DNA from: an uncultured Eubacteriales bacterium
Lineage (GTDB): Bacteria > Bacillota > Clostridia > Monoglobales > Monoglobaceae
Reading direction: 5' to 3'
Length of the DNA: 9,041 nt
NCBI GenBank assembly: GCA_958346135.1
Contig: CATVQN010000030.1
Location: 1-9,041 of the forward strand
Part shown: positions 1-7,129 of the stretch, in pieces
How the letters are laid out: every line of letters starts with the position of its first letter
How positions within the stretch are numbered: the stretch's first letter is position 1
Notes under the pieces: model-generated
Database searches by the model: none
What the model was told of the DNA's origin: nothing
Seen by the model: the letters and a program-made list of their open reading frames with translations, nothing else
Made by a program: the position numbers and the translations under genes

Positions 1-16
1 AATGTGTAAAGGCCAT
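1..16 (-). CDS. dnaE: DNA polymerase III subunit alpha (DnaE), first five codons only
   Basis: Only ATG GCC TTT ACA CAT plus one base lies inside the window, reading MAFTH. This matches the usual start of clostridial DnaE, where MAFTH/MSFVH leads into the LHVH of the N-terminal PHP domain. A strong ribosome binding site, AGAGAGGTG (25-33), lies 8 bases upstream of the ATG. The family member is the replicative polymerase that extends DNA at the fork. In several clostridia dnaE follows whiA directly, so both position and sequence agree. The whiA-dnaE gap is 64 bases with no terminator, so dnaE is probably read as part of the operon. Five residues cannot prove identity; the call combines them with synteny. 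Confidence 0.65.
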
Positions 17-80
17 AAAGACCGCACCTCTCTTTCGCTAGTTCTAAAATATAAACAAAATTTTACCCTCGGTTTTATTT

Positions 81-989
81 TCATTTTCCTCCGCACGAAA
101 TCTGCATCAGCTTTTTCAGCCGGTGATTCACCCCGGATTTGGTCAAAGGTGGATTCATCAGCACACCAAGCTCGCTGAGACTCAGTTCCTTATGTAAAAG
201 CCGCAGCTGCGCAATCTCCCGCAAATCCTCCGGCAAGCTATCCAATCCGATGGTTCTCTGAATTTCTTCAATGGCACGTACCTGCTGCACCGAGGCATTG
301 ATGGTCTTTTCCAGATTAGCAGTCTCACTGTTGGCCGCACGGTTAAAATCGTTTCGGATCTCCTTTTCGATTTTGATATTAAGCAGTTCCATCTGTGCCT
401 TGAAGGCACCCAGATAGCTCAAGAAATCCGCAATTCCCTCGCTGTTTTTTAGATACAGTACATACTTGGATTTTCGCCGTGTCCATTTAAAATCAAAGCC
501 GGATTCCTGCAAGAGCGTTTGCATATCCCGGCTCAGTCCCAAATAGGGCGTTACCAATTCTAAATTATAGTTCTTTTTGGGGTCAATGACGGTTCCGCCG
601 CTTAAAAATGCACCTTTTATCAAGGCGCGGCGGCAGCATTCCAGCTCAATCAGTTCCGATGCAATCCGATAGCGAATGACGCCGGTAGCGGGATCAATCA
701 AGTGTAAATCGTGGAGCATCTGCAGAATCATCACCCCATCTCGGTTTTCTGCAAGATACCGTACATTTTTCTCTGCGGATTGGTGAACCTCCGGCTCCAT
801 ACCCAAGTTCCTGCACAATACGCCATAGGCGCTGAGCACGTCCTGATTCTCAGTAACAAACCGCACCGATTGCTGCGTAATTGCCGCACCAAACAGAAGC
901 ATCCCTGCGTACTCCGCACGGTCACAGCAGCTGCGGCTATTTTTCTGCTTATATAATTCTTCCTTGGTCAGCTGAGAAAATGACTTCAT
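81..989 (-). CDS. whiA: WhiA, sporulation/division regulator, DNA-binding
   Basis: 302 residues, close to the ~316 of Bacillus subtilis WhiA. The N-terminal two thirds is the LAGLIDADG-endonuclease-like fold that has lost nuclease activity; the core motif is visible around residues 121-146 (RALIKGAFLSGG, then a variable loop and YNLEL). The C-terminal helix-turn-helix is at about 266-295 (LSLSELGVLMNP, then TKSGVNHRLKKL). In Streptomyces WhiA is a transcription factor for sporulation septation; in Bacillus it affects cell division and chromosome segregation and binds DNA without a clear regulon. The start is the ATG at 989 because GAGGG (996-1000) lies 6 bases upstream. It sits 34 bases after yvcK. 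Next to rapZ and yvcK this is the standard Firmicutes arrangement. Confidence 0.96.
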   Translation of the reverse strand: MKSFSQLTKEELYKQKNSRSCCDRAEYAGMLLFGAAITQQSVRFVTENQDVLSAYGVLCRNLGMEPEVHQSAEKNVRYLAENRDGVMILQMLHDLHLIDPATGVIRYRIASELIELECCRRALIKGAFLSGGTVIDPKKNYNLELVTPYLGLSRDMQTLLQESGFDFKWTRRKSKYVLYLKNSEGIADFLSYLGAFKAQMELLNIKIEKEIRNDFNRAANSETANLEKTINASVQQVRAIEEIQRTIGLDSLPEDLREIAQLRLLHKELSLSELGVLMNPPLTKSGVNHRLKKLMQISCGGK

Positions 990-1023
990 CTCTATCCCTC
1001 ATTTCCCGTTCTGAAACTCTCCT

Positions 1024-2109
1024 CTATTTCCTTTTATGTCTGGGCTGATACAACGTCACGCCTTCTTCGCTGACGGAGGCGCCGCTATGTCCTCGAACTA
1101 CACTGTTTAAAACATCCCAGATGGAATCGGCCAGTACATCCACATCATGACGTATATACCGATTCTGGTAAATGCCCACCAAATCCCTCTTAATTAGGCG
1201 GATACCCGTACCGTCAAAACGGTTTTCATCCAGGACAACTGCCTCGGCGTCCTGCTGGATATACTTTGACAAAAGCGGCGTATCAATTTTCTGCCGGTTT
1301 ACAATACAATAGTCCAGAAAGTCAGGCTCGGTATGCTCTAAAATTGCCTGCACATGGTCAAAGGCCGTATAGCCGTCCGTTTCACCGGGCTGAGTCATAA
1401 TATTGTTAATGTACAGTACCGGAACGCCGGAGCTTCGAATAGCATCTGCCAATCCCGGCACCACCAGATTGGGTAAAATACTGGTGTACAGACTGCCCGG
1501 ACCCAGCGTAATCAAGTCTGCTCGGGATATGGCTTCCCTCACCTCCGGAATCATCGTAATGCTCTCATCCTTATCCTTCGCCTTGGGTCTGAGCTGTACC
1601 CTTCGGATTCGATTGCCGCCGCGCACGCTGTGTCCGATCAAAGACTCACCCACGATCCGCTGTCCGCTTTCTAAATAGGCAACCAGCTCTACGTTCGTAT
1701 CTGTCACCGGAAGCACTTCTCCCTGTACTCTGAGAACCTCGTTCACATTCTTTACGGCCTCCACAAAATCACCGTCAAAAATCCCGTTCATAGCCGCCAG
1801 AAACAAATTTCCAAAATTTTGACCTGCCAAAGAGCCCTGAGAAAATCGATATTGAAGCAGACGTTCCATCACCGGCTCCGTCTTGGCAAGCGCCAAAATA
1901 CAACTACGTATATCTCCCGGCGGCAGCATATTCAAATCCCGGCGCAGCATTCCGCTGCCGCCGCCGTCATCTGCTACACTGACGACCGCTGTAATATTCT
2001 CGGTATAGTTTTTCAGTCCACGAAGCATGGTGGACAATCCGGTTCCACCGCCGATGGCTACAATATTCGGCTGCTGATTATCAGACAGCGCAGAGTTCCT
2101 TGCTTCCAT
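1024..2109 (-). CDS. yvcK: YvcK/GlmR gluconeogenesis factor (CofD-like family)
   Basis: 361 residues from the preferred ATG at 2109, longer than B. subtilis YvcK (~317), mostly at the ends. Family motifs: GGGTGLS (20-26), DDGGGSG (47-53), GQNFGNL (96-102), TLGPGSLYTS (201-210) and MTQPGETDGY (238-247). The fold is that of the CofD/2-phospho-lactate transferases, but Firmicutes members are not known to make F420. In B. subtilis the protein (also GlmR) binds UDP-GlcNAc, is needed for growth on gluconeogenic carbon sources and stimulates GlmS, feeding peptidoglycan precursor supply. An in-frame ATG at 2127 adds six residues, but its nearest purine-rich motif is 16 bases away; AAAAAGGTG (2116-2124) sits 6 bases before 2109, so 2109 is chosen. 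The gap to rapZ is then 27 bases, which suggests cotranscription. Confidence 0.95.
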   Translation of the reverse strand: MEARNSALSDNQQPNIVAIGGGTGLSTMLRGLKNYTENITAVVSVADDGGGSGMLRRDLNMLPPGDIRSCILALAKTEPVMERLLQYRFSQGSLAGQNFGNLFLAAMNGIFDGDFVEAVKNVNEVLRVQGEVLPVTDTNVELVAYLESGQRIVGESLIGHSVRGGNRIRRVQLRPKAKDKDESITMIPEVREAISRADLITLGPGSLYTSILPNLVVPGLADAIRSSGVPVLYINNIMTQPGETDGYTAFDHVQAILEHTEPDFLDYCIVNRQKIDTPLLSKYIQQDAEAVVLDENRFDGTGIRLIKRDLVGIYQNRYIRHDVDVLADSIWDVLNSVVRGHSGASVSEEGVTLYQPRHKRK

Positions 2110-2136
2110 AGCATACACCTTTTTCATCTATCATTT

Positions 2137-2994
2137 TCAAATTCCCTTTTGAATATCACGATGAGAAACCAAAACATGATGTCCGCTTCGCTGCAGTTTC
2201 TTATACAACTCCTCCGCAATGGTGACGCTGCGATGATGCCCTCCGGTACATCCAATTCCAATTACCAGCTGCGCCTTTCCCTCTTTCATATAATGGGGGA
2301 TCAGATACTCCATCATATCGGTCAGCTTGATCAGAAATTCCTTACTCTGCGCAAACTCCATGACATAGTCCCGCACACAGGTCTCCAGACCCGTGTGTTC
2401 ACGCAGCTCGGGAATATAAAAAGGATTCGGCAAAAACCGAACGTCAAAAACCAAATCCGCATCCAGAGGAATCCCGTATTTGAACCCGAACGAAACCACA
2501 TGGATGGTCATGGCATAATCCCGGTCACCGCCGTAAATTGAGGCAATATGCGCTTTAAGCTGGGCAGTGGTCATCCGAGAGGTGTCAATGATATGCGTAG
2601 CACGGCTTCGCAGTCCGGCCAGAAGCACCCGTTCCCGACGAACGCCGTCTAAAATCCGGCCTCCCATGGCAAGCGGATGCTCTCGGCGGGTTTCCTTATA
2701 GCGCTTGAGCAGCACCTCGTCACTGGCCTCCAAAAACAAAATCTCATAGTCATAGCCAAGCTCGGCCAGCTGCTCCAGATTTCCTTCCAGCTCCTGAAAC
2801 AGTTTGCCGCCTCGGATATCGCAGACAAGCGCCGCCATGTCCTGCAGCCCGGCCGCCTTATGATAAATCTCGGCAAACTTGGGAATCAGCTCCGGGGGCA
2901 TATTATCCACACAATAGCACCCCAAATCCTCAAGTGCCTTTACCACCTGGGATTTTCCCGCTCCGCTTTGTCCTGTAATAATAATAAATTTCAT
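2137..2994 (-). CDS. rapZ: RapZ/YvcJ nucleotide-binding protein
   Basis: 285 residues, the usual family length. The N-terminal P-loop is GQSGAGKS (8-15), with a second acidic strand at VCDIRGG (57-63). The C-terminal domain carries the conserved IGCTGGHHRSV (247-257) and SHRDI (277-281). In E. coli RapZ is an RNA adaptor that targets the sRNA GlmZ to RNase E and so controls GlmS. Gram-positive homologues (YvcJ) bind and hydrolyse nucleotides and are linked to competence, but lack the GlmZ partner; the RNA-binding role should not be assumed here. AGAGGTGG (3001-3008) lies 6 bases before the ATG. The gene follows murB by 39 bases and precedes yvcK, an arrangement found throughout Firmicutes. 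Confidence 0.96.
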   Translation of the reverse strand: MKFIIITGQSGAGKSQVVKALEDLGCYCVDNMPPELIPKFAEIYHKAAGLQDMAALVCDIRGGKLFQELEGNLEQLAELGYDYEILFLEASDEVLLKRYKETRREHPLAMGGRILDGVRRERVLLAGLRSRATHIIDTSRMTTAQLKAHIASIYGGDRDYAMTIHVVSFGFKYGIPLDADLVFDVRFLPNPFYIPELREHTGLETCVRDYVMEFAQSKEFLIKLTDMMEYLIPHYMKEGKAQLVIGIGCTGGHHRSVTIAEELYKKLQRSGHHVLVSHRDIQKGI

Positions 2995-3033
2995 GGTATT
3001 CCACCTCTTTGGTAACCGTCTTTTCTCTGTGAT

Positions 3034-3951
3034 CTAAAACTCTCCTAGGAACCGTACCTCCGGCTGCAAAAGAACACCAAACCTCTCCTGTACCCTTCTT
3101 TGTATCTCCAAAATCAAATCCCGTATATCCTTGGCGGTTGCATTTTGATCGTTTACCACAAAGCCGGCGTGTTTTTCCGAAACGGATGCGCCGCCGATCC
3201 GCAGTCCCATCAGTCCTGCGTCCTGAATCAGCTTTCCAGCAAAATACCCCTCCGGCCGCTTAAAGGTACTCCCGGCACTGGGAAGATTCAACGGCTGCTT
3301 TACCGTCCTCCGTTCTGCCAGTTCTTCCATGACCTTCCGGATTTCTGCAGGCTCTCCCTCTTTCAATTCCAAACGGCAGCCCAGAATCATCCATTCGGGA
3401 TGCTGCATAAAAATACTGTTTCGGTAACCGAATCGGCATTCCTCACCGGGAATCAGTTGTATCACTCCCTCTGAATCCAGATAGGCCACCTCGCTTACCA
3501 CCTGCTTCATCTCGCCTCCGTAAGCGCCCGCATTCATGTAGAGAGCGCCGCCTAAAGTTCCGGGAATTCCGGCAGCAAACTCCAACCCGGTCAGTTCATT
3601 GCCCAGCGCATAATTAGACAGCCGAGACAGCTTGATTCCTGCCTGTGCCGAAATGGTATTTTCCTCTGCCGTACATGCGCCAAAAGCGCTGCCCAAGTGA
3701 ATCACTACACCGCGGATTCCCTTGTCACCCACTAAAACATTGGAACCGTTGCCCAATATAATATAAGGAATCTTCAACTGCCGAAGCAGCTTACACACCG
3801 CCTGAATTTCATTGATTCCGGAAGGCTCGATCCATAAATCAGCCGGGCCTCCCACCCGAAAGGTGGTATGCCGGTTCATAGGCTCCCCTTCCGTAACTCC
3901 GGCAGGCCCCACAATCTCTGAAACCAAACGAACTATTGCATCTGTTACCAT
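3034..3951 (-). CDS. murB: UDP-N-acetylenolpyruvoylglucosamine reductase (MurB, type II)
   Basis: 305 residues, the expected size for the short type II enzyme of Firmicutes. MurB uses NADPH and FAD to reduce UDP-GlcNAc-enolpyruvate to UDP-MurNAc, the second committed cytoplasmic step of peptidoglycan synthesis. The FAD-binding region includes RVGGPAD (32-38), LGNGSNVLV (66-74) and GIPGTLGGA (128-136). Catalytic positions are visible: Arg177 in FGYRNS, Ser228 in SAGSTFKRP (proton donor) and Glu298 in QPEVRFLG. The region around SAGSTF lacks the Tyr loop of type I enzymes. AGGAGG (3959-3964) is 7 bases before the ATG and overlaps the stop codon of the upstream PHP gene, so the two are probably translationally linked. 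The N-terminal domain, substrate domain and C-terminus all appear complete. Confidence 0.97.
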   Translation of the reverse strand: MVTDAIVRLVSEIVGPAGVTEGEPMNRHTTFRVGGPADLWIEPSGINEIQAVCKLLRQLKIPYIILGNGSNVLVGDKGIRGVVIHLGSAFGACTAEENTISAQAGIKLSRLSNYALGNELTGLEFAAGIPGTLGGALYMNAGAYGGEMKQVVSEVAYLDSEGVIQLIPGEECRFGYRNSIFMQHPEWMILGCRLELKEGEPAEIRKVMEELAERRTVKQPLNLPSAGSTFKRPEGYFAGKLIQDAGLMGLRIGGASVSEKHAGFVVNDQNATAKDIRDLILEIQRRVQERFGVLLQPEVRFLGEF

Positions 3952-3962
3952 ACTGCCGCCTC

Positions 3963-4673
3963 CTAGCTGCGAAATTCTTTCAGATAACGGAGAAACCGCT
4001 CCGCATTTAAGTTCATAATCAGCGCCTCGGGAAAATCAATTTCCTCCAGCATTTTTAAAGCATGCTCAAATGCCCCAACCTGGAAACAGTTGTGCGCATC
4101 CGAGCTTACAACGATTTTTGCTTCCATCCGCTTACAGAGCTCCGCAATTTTACGACAGTTTTCAGCGCTCCCTTTTCGGGCAGTAAAAGAGTGATTGTTA
4201 ATTTCAATACACTTTCCCGCAGCTTTCGCTGCCGCAATGACCGGCTCATGGTCAAAGTCAAACCGAGGGTCTCCCGGATGACCCAAAATCGTTACATAGG
4301 GATTTTCGATCACATGAAGCCATGCCGACGTATGTGCCTCTTTGGATCGACTGTGATAACAAGGCGTATGCATGGAGGCAATCATCATGTCCATCTCCGG
4401 CTGCATTGCTTCCGGAATGTCCAAATGCCCCGCATCATCTAAAATATTTGCCTCTGCCCCCTTGAGCAGACGGACGCCGTTTACCTGCTCCGGCAGCTCA
4501 TGCATGGTACTGAAATGCCAGATATGGGGCGCATCGGGAATAGCCGGCGCATGATCGGTCATGCAAAGCAAAGTAAGACCCCGCTCTCTTGCCATGTTCA
4601 GATTCTCCATCAGTGTGCTGAAAGCATGATCACTGCAATTGGTATGGGTATGCGTATCCGATAAAATCTTCAT
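3963..4673 (-). CDS. PHP-domain metal-dependent phosphatase (YcdX-like, COG1387 type)
   Basis: 236 residues from the ATG at 4673. The PHP metal site is complete: DTHTHTNCSDHA (6-17, His8, His10, Asp15, His16), TDHAP (39-43), Glu74 in KGAEAN, MHTP (101-104, His102), LGHPGDPR (130-137, His132) and SSDAH (190-194, Asp192, His194). Such proteins bind a trinuclear Zn/Mn/Fe cluster and hydrolyse phosphoesters; close relatives include E. coli YcdX and, more distantly, histidinol phosphatase. The substrate is unknown. A longer reading from 4745 would overlap the end of hprK, but the PHP fold starts directly at MKILSDTH, and AAAGAGG (4684-4690) lies 10 bases upstream. The gap to hprK is 40 bases. Its constant place between hprK and murB in clostridia suggests a small-molecule phosphatase tied to sugar or wall metabolism; that is inference. 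Confidence 0.88.
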   Translation of the reverse strand: MKILSDTHTHTNCSDHAFSTLMENLNMARERGLTLLCMTDHAPAIPDAPHIWHFSTMHELPEQVNGVRLLKGAEANILDDAGHLDIPEAMQPEMDMMIASMHTPCYHSRSKEAHTSAWLHVIENPYVTILGHPGDPRFDFDHEPVIAAAKAAGKCIEINNHSFTARKGSAENCRKIAELCKRMEAKIVVSSDAHNCFQVGAFEHALKMLEEIDFPEALIMNLNAERFLRYLKEFRS

Positions 4674-4713
4674 GAAACTCTTTCCTCTTTTCTGTAATCT
4701 CCCAAAGTCTGCA

Positions 4714-5652
4714 TTAAGCGTTGCTTCCGAATGCGCCCCCAACATGCTCGGAAATCCGTCGGTTCAGTTCCTCTGCTGCATTGTAGCCAAGCTTTTTCTG
4801 ACGATTATTCATAGCCGCCACCTCGAAGATAACGGCTAGGTTTCGTCCCGGCCGCACCGGGATAGTCAACGAGGGAATATCCAATCCCAAAATATTGGTA
4901 TATTCGTCCACTAACCCCAGACGGTCATACTGCTTGCCGTGCTCCCAGGCCTCCAGGTGAATAATCAAATCGATTTTTTCGGAATCCTTGACAGCGCCCA
5001 TACCGAAGATATTTTTCACGTCCACAATTCCAATGCCGCGGATTTCAATAAAATGCCGGATAATATCCGGAGAAAAACCCACCAGCGACTTGGAGGAAAC
5101 CTTTTTGATTTCCACAGCGTCATCTGCCACCAGCCGATGTCCGCGCTTAATCAGCTCTACGGCAGCCTCGCTCTTACCCACGCCGCTGTCGCCCATAATC
5201 AAAACTCCCTGGCCGTAAACCTCTACCAAAACCCCATGCCGGGTGATACGGGGCGCAAGTTCCACATTTAAATAGGCATTTAACGTACTGGTAAAATACG
5301 AGGTAGGGTGGGACGAACGCAAAACAGGTGTGTCATATTCCTCTGCCAGCTTCATCATCTCCGGCGAGGCATTGCCGTTTCGAGTCAGTACCACCGCCGT
5401 GACGTGTTTCTCAAACAGAGCCTTTAAGCAACGATACCGCTCCTCAGAGGTCAATGTGGCAAGATAAGTATTTTCAACCATGCCGAAAACCTGAATCCGC
5501 ATGGGATCAAAATAGTCAAAAAATCCCGTAATCTGGAGTCCGGGCCGGTTCAGATCCGCCGTTTCCACCAGAATCTCACGGTCGGGATAATAGAGCTTTT
5601 CCAGCTTCATCTCGCTCACAACCTTGTTCAGTTCTACGCTGAATTTTTCCAT
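4714..5652 (-). CDS. hprK: HPr kinase/phosphorylase
   Basis: 312 residues, against ~310 in Bacillus. The enzyme phosphorylates and dephosphorylates Ser46 of HPr (and Crh where present), which then acts with CcpA in carbon catabolite repression. The N-terminal domain (1-~130) precedes the P-loop kinase domain: His139 in RHGVLVEVYG, Walker A GDSGVGKS (154-161), the acidic VADD (175-178) and the family signature EIRGIGIVDVKNIFG (203-217) followed by a GxGAV loop. The start is the ATG at 5652: AGAGGTG (5660-5666) lies 7 bases upstream. An upstream in-frame TTG at 5673 would place this binding site inside the coding region. It is the first gene of the operon and has its own promoter (5726-5754). 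No CcpA (cre) palindrome was recognised upstream. Confidence 0.97.
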   Translation of the reverse strand: MEKFSVELNKVVSEMKLEKLYYPDREILVETADLNRPGLQITGFFDYFDPMRIQVFGMVENTYLATLTSEERYRCLKALFEKHVTAVVLTRNGNASPEMMKLAEEYDTPVLRSSHPTSYFTSTLNAYLNVELAPRITRHGVLVEVYGQGVLIMGDSGVGKSEAAVELIKRGHRLVADDAVEIKKVSSKSLVGFSPDIIRHFIEIRGIGIVDVKNIFGMGAVKDSEKIDLIIHLEAWEHGKQYDRLGLVDEYTNILGLDIPSLTIPVRPGRNLAVIFEVAAMNNRQKKLGYNAAEELNRRISEHVGGAFGSNA

Positions 5653-5725
5653 GTTATGACACCTCTTTTTCAAAACTTACATCAAAACAGCAGCGCATAT
5701 GCCCGCCCTGTATCTCTATTTTTAT

Positions 5726-5754
5726 ATTATACTATGAACGCCCGCCATTTGCAA
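5726..5754 (-). promoter_or_regulatory. Sigma-A-type promoter of the hprK operon
   Basis: On the minus strand, TTGCAA (5749-5754) is followed after 17 bases by TATAAT (5726-5731), a perfect -10 and a four-of-six -35 at ideal spacing. Transcription would start near 5719 and give a leader of about 65 bases before the hprK ATG at 5652. It is the only strong promoter seen upstream of the hprK-whiA gene run, so it probably drives the whole operon. Confidence 0.85.
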
Positions 5755-5879
5755 GGGAAATCACCGTAAATTTTCAGAAGTTTTCCCCTTCTTTTCCCTT
5801 ATGTTCCACCGATTTTTCAGGGTTTCGGATACGTTTTTCCGCTATCTTCCATAAAAAATAAGTTTTTTGAAAAAAATAC

Positions 5880-5908
5880 TTGCATTCTCCGGCATTTTCT
5901 GCTATAAT
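5880..5908 (+). promoter_or_regulatory. Sigma-A-type promoter of rpmB
   Basis: TTGCAT (5880-5885), a 17-base spacer and TATAAT (5903-5908). The start point would be near 5915, about 40 bases before the rpmB ATG. Directly upstream (5853-5876) lie A6, T6 and A7 tracts, which resemble an UP element as found at highly expressed ribosomal genes. Confidence 0.85.
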
Positions 5909-5954
5909 AGTTCGAGTTGAAGTTAGATTTACGCTGTTAAGGAGGTGTATCTAT

Positions 5955-6143
5955 ATGGCAAAATGCGAAATTTGCGGCAAAGGCGTTACCTTTGGTATCA
6001 AGGTTTCCCACTCACACAGACGGGCAAACAAGGCTTGGAAACCCAATATCAGACGGGTAAGAGCTGTCGTTGACGGTACCCCTAAAAAAGTGTATGCTTG
6101 CACCAGATGTTTAAGATCCGGTAAGGTTAACCGTGCTGTATAG
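5955..6143 (+). CDS. rpmB: 50S ribosomal protein L28 (bL28), zinc-binding form
   Basis: 62 residues, the normal size. bL28 is a structural protein of the large ribosomal subunit, near the E site. The sequence begins MAKCEICGKG and contains the hallmark KVSHSHRRANKAWKPN region (17-31). Two CxxC pairs, Cys4/Cys7 and Cys49/Cys52, make this the zinc-binding (C+) paralogue; many Firmicutes also carry a cysteine-free copy that replaces it under zinc limitation, but none is visible here. Although an in-frame reading begins further upstream, AAGGAGGTG ends about 8 bases before the ATG at 5955 and fixes this start. The gene is monocistronic: its own promoter lies upstream and a strong terminator follows. 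It is divergent from hprK. Confidence 0.98.
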   Translation: MAKCEICGKGVTFGIKVSHSHRRANKAWKPNIRRVRAVVDGTPKKVYACTRCLRSGKVNRAV

Positions 6144-6167
6144 TTTTACACACTTTTAGGATCGTAT

Positions 6168-6184
6168 AAGGGTGCATCGCCCTT
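6168..6184 (+). other. Small hairpin in the rpmB 3' untranslated region
   Basis: AAGGGTG / CGCCCTT can pair as a 7-bp stem (with one G-U) around a 3-base loop, 25 bases after the rpmB stop and ahead of the main terminator. It lacks a following U tract, so it is not itself a terminator. It may protect the mRNA end or be incidental. Confidence 0.35.
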
Positions 6185-6201
6185 GTAATACCATAGGAAT
6201 C

Positions 6202-6237
6202 AAAATCGGCACAGCATAAAGCGCTGTGCCGATTTTT
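6202..6237 (+). terminator. Intrinsic terminator of rpmB, probably bidirectional
   Basis: Perfect 14-bp inverted repeat AAAATCGGCACAGC (6202-6215) and GCTGTGCCGATTTT (6223-6236) around a 7-base loop, followed by T and then GTTT. Its GC-rich core and T-rich flank fit a Rho-independent terminator. The minus-strand gene ends at 6269, only 32 bases away, and the complementary arm also ends in a T run, so it can serve both convergent genes. Confidence 0.9.
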
Positions 6238-6268
6238 GTTTGGCTGCATTCCCGATAAAGGAATCTCT

Positions 6269-7129
6269 TTAAAAATCTTTTTTATTGCCCCATCCTTTGC
6301 GCTGCATCCGTTCCCGAATCAGCGTTTTATATTCCTCCAGACGTTTCATATTCGATGCATGTTTTAAATTCGGGTAGGCCTTAAATAACCGCTTTCGGCT
6401 AAACTCTGTCCGCGAAAGCAGTGCATATAAATCCAAAAATAGTTCCGACTTACTCTGCAAATACTGGTCCCGCTTTTCCGCCCGAAAATCCTCCATCTCC
6501 ACCTGAAGTTCTTCTTTCTTTTCCATCGTCTGGAGCACCTTTTCCGAAATTCCGGCGCCTACATCATCCGAAAGCTCCTTTAGCTTTTTGCTGACGGTCT
6601 CTGCCATTTTCATTGCTCTTCCCATCCGCCGTAAATCGCCAACTGTAGCGACAAAATCAATCACCAATGTACACAAAAGCACCACCTCAAGAACCATGCC
6701 AAGCCCCCTGGGGAGCCATGCAACAGCCGCGGCAATAAAAGGATGCAGCAGCCGCATAACAAGAACACAGGCAACACCCCATATCAGCGAAAACGGCAGA
6801 CAAATATACCCCTTTATATTCATCGGCTGCTCGGAATAATCCCACCACTGCTGATGATAGACCTTTTCCAAAACATACCCCGTGATAAATTCCAGCGCTG
6901 AAGTCAGCAAAACCGCTCCGATAAACAGTACCAGTAAATTGTCCTGAATCGGGGTCAGACAAAAAACAACAATGCATACCCCAAACCCATAAATCGGACA
7001 AACCGGGCCGTTTAAAAAGCCCCGGTTGACAAACCTTCCCTCTTTGACCGCCGCAAATGCCACCTCAGCACACCAGCCAAGGCAAGAATAAATCAACAAA
7101 TACCAGATATAATGATACAAATTCTCCAT
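6269..7129 (-). CDS. PF06541-type membrane protein ('putative ABC transporter permease', CmpB-like)
   Basis: 286 residues from the ATG at 7129. About five hydrophobic segments are visible, near 5-25, 43-60, 65-88, 108-128 and 143-165. Residues 170-286 are charged and helical with coiled-coil character (the TMEKKEELQVEMEDF region), probably cytoplasmic. Family motifs: GWCAE (18-22), NRGFLNGP (35-42), CPIYGFG (44-50), LEFITGY (79-85), WWDYS (95-99) and NIKGYICL (104-111). These match the clostridial family annotated as type IV ABC-transporter permease; there is no ATPase or binding-protein gene beside it and the transport role is unproven. The start 7129 is preferred over the ATG at 7135 because AGAGGGG (7138-7144) is 8 bases upstream of it but only 2 from the other. 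No clear promoter was identified. It converges on rpmB. Confidence 0.82.
   Translation of the reverse strand: MENLYHYIWYLLIYSCLGWCAEVAFAAVKEGRFVNRGFLNGPVCPIYGFGVCIVVFCLTPIQDNLLVLFIGAVLLTSALEFITGYVLEKVYHQQWWDYSEQPMNIKGYICLPFSLIWGVACVLVMRLLHPFIAAAVAWLPRGLGMVLEVVLLCTLVIDFVATVGDLRRMGRAMKMAETVSKKLKELSDDVGAGISEKVLQTMEKKEELQVEMEDFRAEKRDQYLQSKSELFLDLYALLSRTEFSRKRLFKAYPNLKHASNMKRLEEYKTLIRERMQRKGWGNKKDF

Larger units (their letters stand above)
5653..5954. other. Divergent intergenic region between hprK and rpmB
   Basis: These 302 bases carry the hprK promoter on the minus strand and the rpmB promoter on the plus strand. Between them (about 5760-5850) the sequence is pyrimidine-rich on the plus strand, with no ORF, tRNA, riboswitch-like fold or repeat that I can support. 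The hprK leader is about 65 bases and the rpmB leader about 40 bases; neither contains a convincing terminator-antiterminator pair. Confidence 0.7.

Noticed and set aside
1..84. ATG at 84 overlapping the whiA stop (ATGA) as the start of a next gene
   Set aside because: The frame is open to the edge, but the GGAGG is only 3 bases from this ATG and the peptide (MKIKPRVKFCLYF...) is unremarkable; the ATG at 16 has a better spaced binding site and a DnaE-like start in another frame.
1819..2541. 240-codon plus-strand reading frame opposite yvcK and rapZ
   Set aside because: It lies antisense across two well-conserved genes and has no recognisable domain or binding site; it is a shadow of their codon use.
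4674..4745. Longer PHP phosphatase start at 4745 overlapping the end of hprK
   Set aside because: The extra 24 residues have no similarity to PHP proteins, and the conserved fold begins directly at MKILSDTH with a binding site upstream of 4673.
5653..5673. Upstream in-frame TTG start for hprK at 5673
   Set aside because: The Shine-Dalgarno sequence for the ATG at 5652 would fall inside the coding region, and 312 residues from 5652 matches the family length.
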